The position numbers and the translations under genes are program-made. The notes beneath the pieces were generated by a model that ran no database searches, was not told the DNA's origin, and worked only from the letters and a program-made list of their open reading frames with translations. This document shows, one piece after another, positions 5,008 to 6,851 of a stretch of 6,851 nucleotides of DNA (positions are counted from its first letter, which is position 1; each line of letters opens with the position of its first letter). The stretch is taken from contig CALFYA010000421.1 in NCBI GenBank assembly GCA_937952925.1, positions 1 through 6,851 of the forward strand, written 5' to 3'. This stretch comes from an uncultured Moraxellaceae bacterium. Its GTDB lineage: Bacteria; Pseudomonadota; Gammaproteobacteria; Pseudomonadales; Moraxellaceae.

Positions 5008-5724
5008 TCAGCGTCCGGCTTCATCTTGCCAGAGTAGTTTGTGCAGTTGTAGTTGGAAGCGAACCGGCAGGCGATCCGCCACGATCCAGTCGGCCAGCTC
5101 ACGCGCCAGTAGCGGTAAGCGCACTTGACCTTTTTCAATGGCAAACGCAGGCGAAAACCACACGGTACTGACCCGATCAGCCAGTGCATGCTGTGCCAAC
5201 ATCTCGCGTGACCACTCATAGTCGGCACGATTGCAGATCACCAATTTGATTTGGTCGTGATGGGTCAGGTGCTCAAGATTGCTCAGTAAGTTGCGATGCT
5301 GCTCGCCAGAGCTGGGCGTTTTGAGATCCACCACCCGCGACACGCGGGTATCCACCGCCGAGATATCCAGTGCGCCTGACGTTTCGAGCGAGACCTGATA
5401 ACCCAGATCGCACAATGTTTTGAGCAATAAAATACAGTTGGGCTGTGCCAGCGGCTCGCCACCGGTCACACAGACATGACGTACCCCATACGATTGCACG
5501 GTCTGTATGATCTCATCCAGCGACTGACGCACACCACCTTCAAACGAATAGGTGGTATCGCAATAGGTGCAGCGTAGCGGGCAACCAGTCAAGCGGATAA
5601 ACACGGTCGGCCAACCAGAGTCGTTGGCTTCGCCTTGCAGCGAGTAAAAAATCTCAGTGAGGCGTAGACCTGCCGAAGGGTCAGTCACCGGAATGGCGGT
5701 ATTGCGTAGGGGGGTTGCCGACAT
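5008..5724 (-). CDS. queE: 7-carboxy-7-deazaguanine synthase QueE (radical SAM)
   Basis: Radical SAM enzyme that rearranges 6-carboxy-tetrahydropterin to 7-carboxy-7-deazaguanine, the step before QueC. With the ATG at 5724 it has 238 residues. ITEIFYSLQGE-like family start (LTEIFYSLQGE, 22-32), then the cluster motif Cys48-x3-Cys52-x2-Cys55 within TGCPLRCTYCDT, which binds the 4Fe-4S cluster, and the SAM-contacting GGEP at 88-91. Later conserved parts are VSLETSGALDIS, VVDLKTPSSGE and, near the end, LPVRFQLQLHKLLW. An in-frame frame continues upstream to 5781 and would add 19 residues with four cysteines. I prefer 5724 because close homologues, as I recall them, start just before the T-D-P-S-A-G-L-R segment. 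The ribosome site is weak (GAGTG). It is the first gene of the tight queE-queC-four-cysteine cluster. Confidence 0.95.
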   Translation of the reverse strand: MSATPLRNTAIPVTDPSAGLRLTEIFYSLQGEANDSGWPTVFIRLTGCPLRCTYCDTTYSFEGGVRQSLDEIIQTVQSYGVRHVCVTGGEPLAQPNCILLLKTLCDLGYQVSLETSGALDISAVDTRVSRVVDLKTPSSGEQHRNLLSNLEHLTHHDQIKLVICNRADYEWSREMLAQHALADRVSTVWFSPAFAIEKGQVRLPLLARELADWIVADRLPVRFQLQLHKLLWQDEAGR

Positions 5725-5787
5725 AACACACTCAATCACACATGAGCCTATCGCAAGGCCATTCATGCAGCATTTCATCAAGCCACC

Positions 5788-5793
5788 ATTCTA
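5788..5793 (-). promoter_or_regulatory. Possible -10 element for the queE-queC unit
   Basis: On the minus strand, TAGAAT matches the -10 consensus at five of six positions and lies 63 bases upstream of the queE ATG, inside the 93-bp gap after the channel gene. No good -35 is seen 16-18 bp upstream. It may let queE-queC be transcribed apart from the upstream channel gene. Weak evidence. Confidence 0.25.
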
Positions 5794-5817
5794 CAAGAAA
5801 AGCAGCACGTCGTCGCC

Positions 5818-6219
5818 TTAGTTATCAGGGCGATGGGTAGGAGGCGTGGGTAAATCGACGTCAAGGCGTGCCGCGATTCGCTTGAGGCTGGCCTTTGTCC
5901 ACTCTTGTTCTTGGTGGCTAAATTGATGCTCATCGTACAATAACTTGGTAATAATATTTGCCACAATCATGGGCACAATGCCAAAAATCCAAAAATGCCC
6001 AAACACAATCCCCATGATGCGTCCGGCATGGGTGGTTGGGGTAATGTCACCATAGCCAATGGTCAATGCAGTAATCACCGCCCACCACAATCCTTCATGC
6101 CATGCGCGTGTTTCAATCCATGCAAATAGCGTAGCGGCAAGCAGTAAGCTTGCCACATAGATCAGCATAATCAGCCAAAAGCGATTCGCAACATAACGAA
6201 TCATCTGTGCCATCGACAT
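5818..6219 (-). CDS. Minimal two-helix potassium channel subunit
   Basis: Inner-membrane ion channel of 133 residues in the KcsA-like 2TM/pore class, expected to work as a tetramer. TM1 covers about residues 14-33 (FWLIMLIYVASLLLAATLFA). A re-entrant pore helix follows at 43-52 (GLWWAVITAL), then the selectivity filter Thr53-Ile54-Gly55-Tyr56-Gly57-Asp58, the potassium signature, and TM2 at about 66-91 (GRIMGIVFGHFWIFGIVPMI). Glycine residues in TM2 could act as a gating hinge. The cytoplasmic tail of about 40 residues is too short for an RCK/TrkA-N domain and no cyclic-nucleotide domain is visible, so the gating signal is not known. AAGGGG seven bases upstream supports ATG 6219. It sits 56 bp after the three-helix membrane protein and 93 bp before queE. 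The conserved filter is strong evidence for potassium selectivity. Confidence 0.9.
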   Translation of the reverse strand: MSMAQMIRYVANRFWLIMLIYVASLLLAATLFAWIETRAWHEGLWWAVITALTIGYGDITPTTHAGRIMGIVFGHFWIFGIVPMIVANIITKLLYDEHQFSHQEQEWTKASLKRIAARLDVDLPTPPTHRPDN

Positions 6220-6275
6220 GGAATATCCCCTTGTGGTTTTTTTGCTTATGCCAGAGGATGCAACAAAAAGAAAGC

Positions 6276-6581
6276 CTAGGGAGGATTACTAGCAAACAAC
6301 AGCAGCATGGTGGTGGCAGGTAAGGCAAGACCAGTTGCTAGCGCCCCGCGTAGGCACTGACTTTTGGCGGTGAGCTGTGCCACATCACGCATGGTATTAA
6401 AAAACACCATGCTACTACTGACTGCCATGCCACCAAGCGCCCACCAAATCAGCGTATCGCCTGTCCAATGACTGGCCAATACCATCCGACTAAAACTGAC
6501 AATAAATGGCCAGCCGACCATCAAGGCAAATAGACCAAACACCAAATACATCAGCTTGAGGCTTAAGATTTGAAACTTCAT
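6276..6581 (-). CDS. Three-helix membrane protein of unknown function
   Basis: I do not recognise a named family. The 101-residue protein has three predicted membrane helices: about 10-31 (LMYLVFGLFALMVGWPFIVSF), 42-62 (DTLIWWALGGMAVSSSMVFFN) and 79-97 (GALATGLALPATTMLLLFA). They are joined by a loop with S-R-M-V-L-A-S-H-W and a polar, conserved-looking loop TMRDVAQLTAKSQ at 63-75. There is no catalytic motif. ATG 6581 is preferred over a GTG one codon upstream; no clear Shine-Dalgarno is seen. The start overlaps the stop of a tiny eight-codon frame (TGATG), which could couple translation but may be chance. It lies 55 bp after lipA and 56 bp before the channel gene, all on the same strand. 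Confidence 0.7.
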   Translation of the reverse strand: MKFQILSLKLMYLVFGLFALMVGWPFIVSFSRMVLASHWTGDTLIWWALGGMAVSSSMVFFNTMRDVAQLTAKSQCLRGALATGLALPATTMLLLFASNPP

Positions 6582-6636
6582 CACACAACATCAACGGGTA
6601 CAATCATGGCTGATCATACCTGATCTGGATGACAGA

Positions 6637-6804
6637 TTAGTTGGCGGCGGTCGCTTTGACACTACGGCGCACCGGTGGCACCGGCTCGCCACGATACTGA
6701 CGGTCGGCAAAATAGCTGGAACGCACCATTGGCGCTGCCCAAATATTTTTAAAGCCCAAGGCTTGGCCATGTGCGGTGTAGCGTTCAAACTCATCGGGAT
6801 GCAC
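6637..6804 (-). CDS. lipA: Lipoyl synthase LipA, C-terminal 55 residues only
   Basis: The 3' end of lipA, whose product is a radical SAM enzyme that inserts two sulfur atoms into protein-bound octanoyl chains to make lipoyl groups. Only the last 55 codons are present. They include the family C-terminal pattern HPDEFERYTAHGQALGFKNI, then AAPMVRSSYFADRQY, in which R-S-S-Y is the conserved motif whose serine ligates the auxiliary iron-sulfur cluster. Both cysteine motifs lie in the missing part. The gene is cut at 6804 because the sequence beyond is sequencing adapter, so any protein call running to 6819 or 6821 carries adapter-derived residues at its front. It is the most upstream gene of the minus-strand run. 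Confidence 0.93.
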   Translation of the reverse strand: MHPDEFERYTAHGQALGFKNIWAAPMVRSSYFADRQYRGEPVPPVRRSVKATAAN

Positions 6805-6851
6805 AGATCGGAAGAGCACACGTCTGAACTCCAGTCACATCACGTTATCTC
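6805..6851. other. Illumina TruSeq-type adapter contamination at the contig end
   Basis: The sequence begins AGATCGGAAGAGC and continues to CCAGTCAC at 6831-6838, the standard Read 1 3' adapter. Next come ATCACGTT (6839-6846), fitting an 8-base index, and ATCTC (6847-6851), the first bases of the flow-cell side. This is adapter read-through kept in the assembly, not bacterial DNA. Translated on the minus strand it gives the familiar artefact peptides CSSDL and LFRS. Confidence 0.98.

Noticed and set aside
5725..5817. preQ1 riboswitch upstream of queE-queC
   Set aside because: The short leader shows only a weak GCCT/AGGC hairpin and lacks the stem, C-rich loop and A-rich tail of preQ1-I.
6591..6821. 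76-codon minus-strand frame starting MCSSDL
   Set aside because: Its start comes from adapter sequence and the rest is the wrong frame of lipA.

Overview
This window looks like the end of a contig from a gammaproteobacterium, most likely of the Moraxellaceae (an Acinetobacter relative). That placement is inference: QueE, LipA, the YceI-family protein, the Roadblock-like protein and several small unknown proteins read like Moraxellaceae versions from memory, and base composition is moderate. No database was searched. The last 47 bases (6805-6851) are not genomic. They are an Illumina TruSeq-type adapter with an 8-base index, so the real sequence stops at 6804 inside lipA.

Left part (1-1960), plus strand. 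A hairpin-rich leader precedes nadV, a nicotinamide phosphoribosyltransferase for NAD salvage. nadV is followed by a stem-loop without a T-tract and then by a small ribbon-helix-helix (CopG-type) protein gene with its own extended -10 promoter. A near-perfect bidirectional terminator (1911-1941) separates these genes from the convergent minus-strand gene.

Middle (1962-3377). A solo Roadblock/LC7-like protein (minus) and a secreted YceI-family protein (plus) diverge from a 455-bp AT-rich intergenic region. That region holds an 11-bp tandem repeat of almost seven units, a candidate promoter, a 26-codon upstream reading frame and a 14-bp perfect palindrome just before the yceI ribosome binding site. 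A second bidirectional terminator (3352-3377) follows yceI.

Right part (3382-6804), all minus strand. In transcription order: lipA (3' end only), a three-helix membrane protein of unknown function, a minimal two-helix potassium channel, queE, queC, a secreted four-cysteine protein of unknown function, and a Bcp/PrxQ peroxiredoxin. queE, queC and the four-cysteine gene are packed with gaps of 13 and 7 bp, and stop codons touch or overlap Shine-Dalgarno sequences, so they are probably translationally coupled. QueE and QueC catalyse consecutive steps to preQ0, the queuosine precursor. The other genes in the run have no obvious link to that pathway.

Most of the window is ordinary housekeeping DNA. 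The points most worth a second look are the 11-bp repeat array, the layered leader of yceI, the folded leader of nadV, and the adapter at the contig end, which could create a false protein N-terminus.
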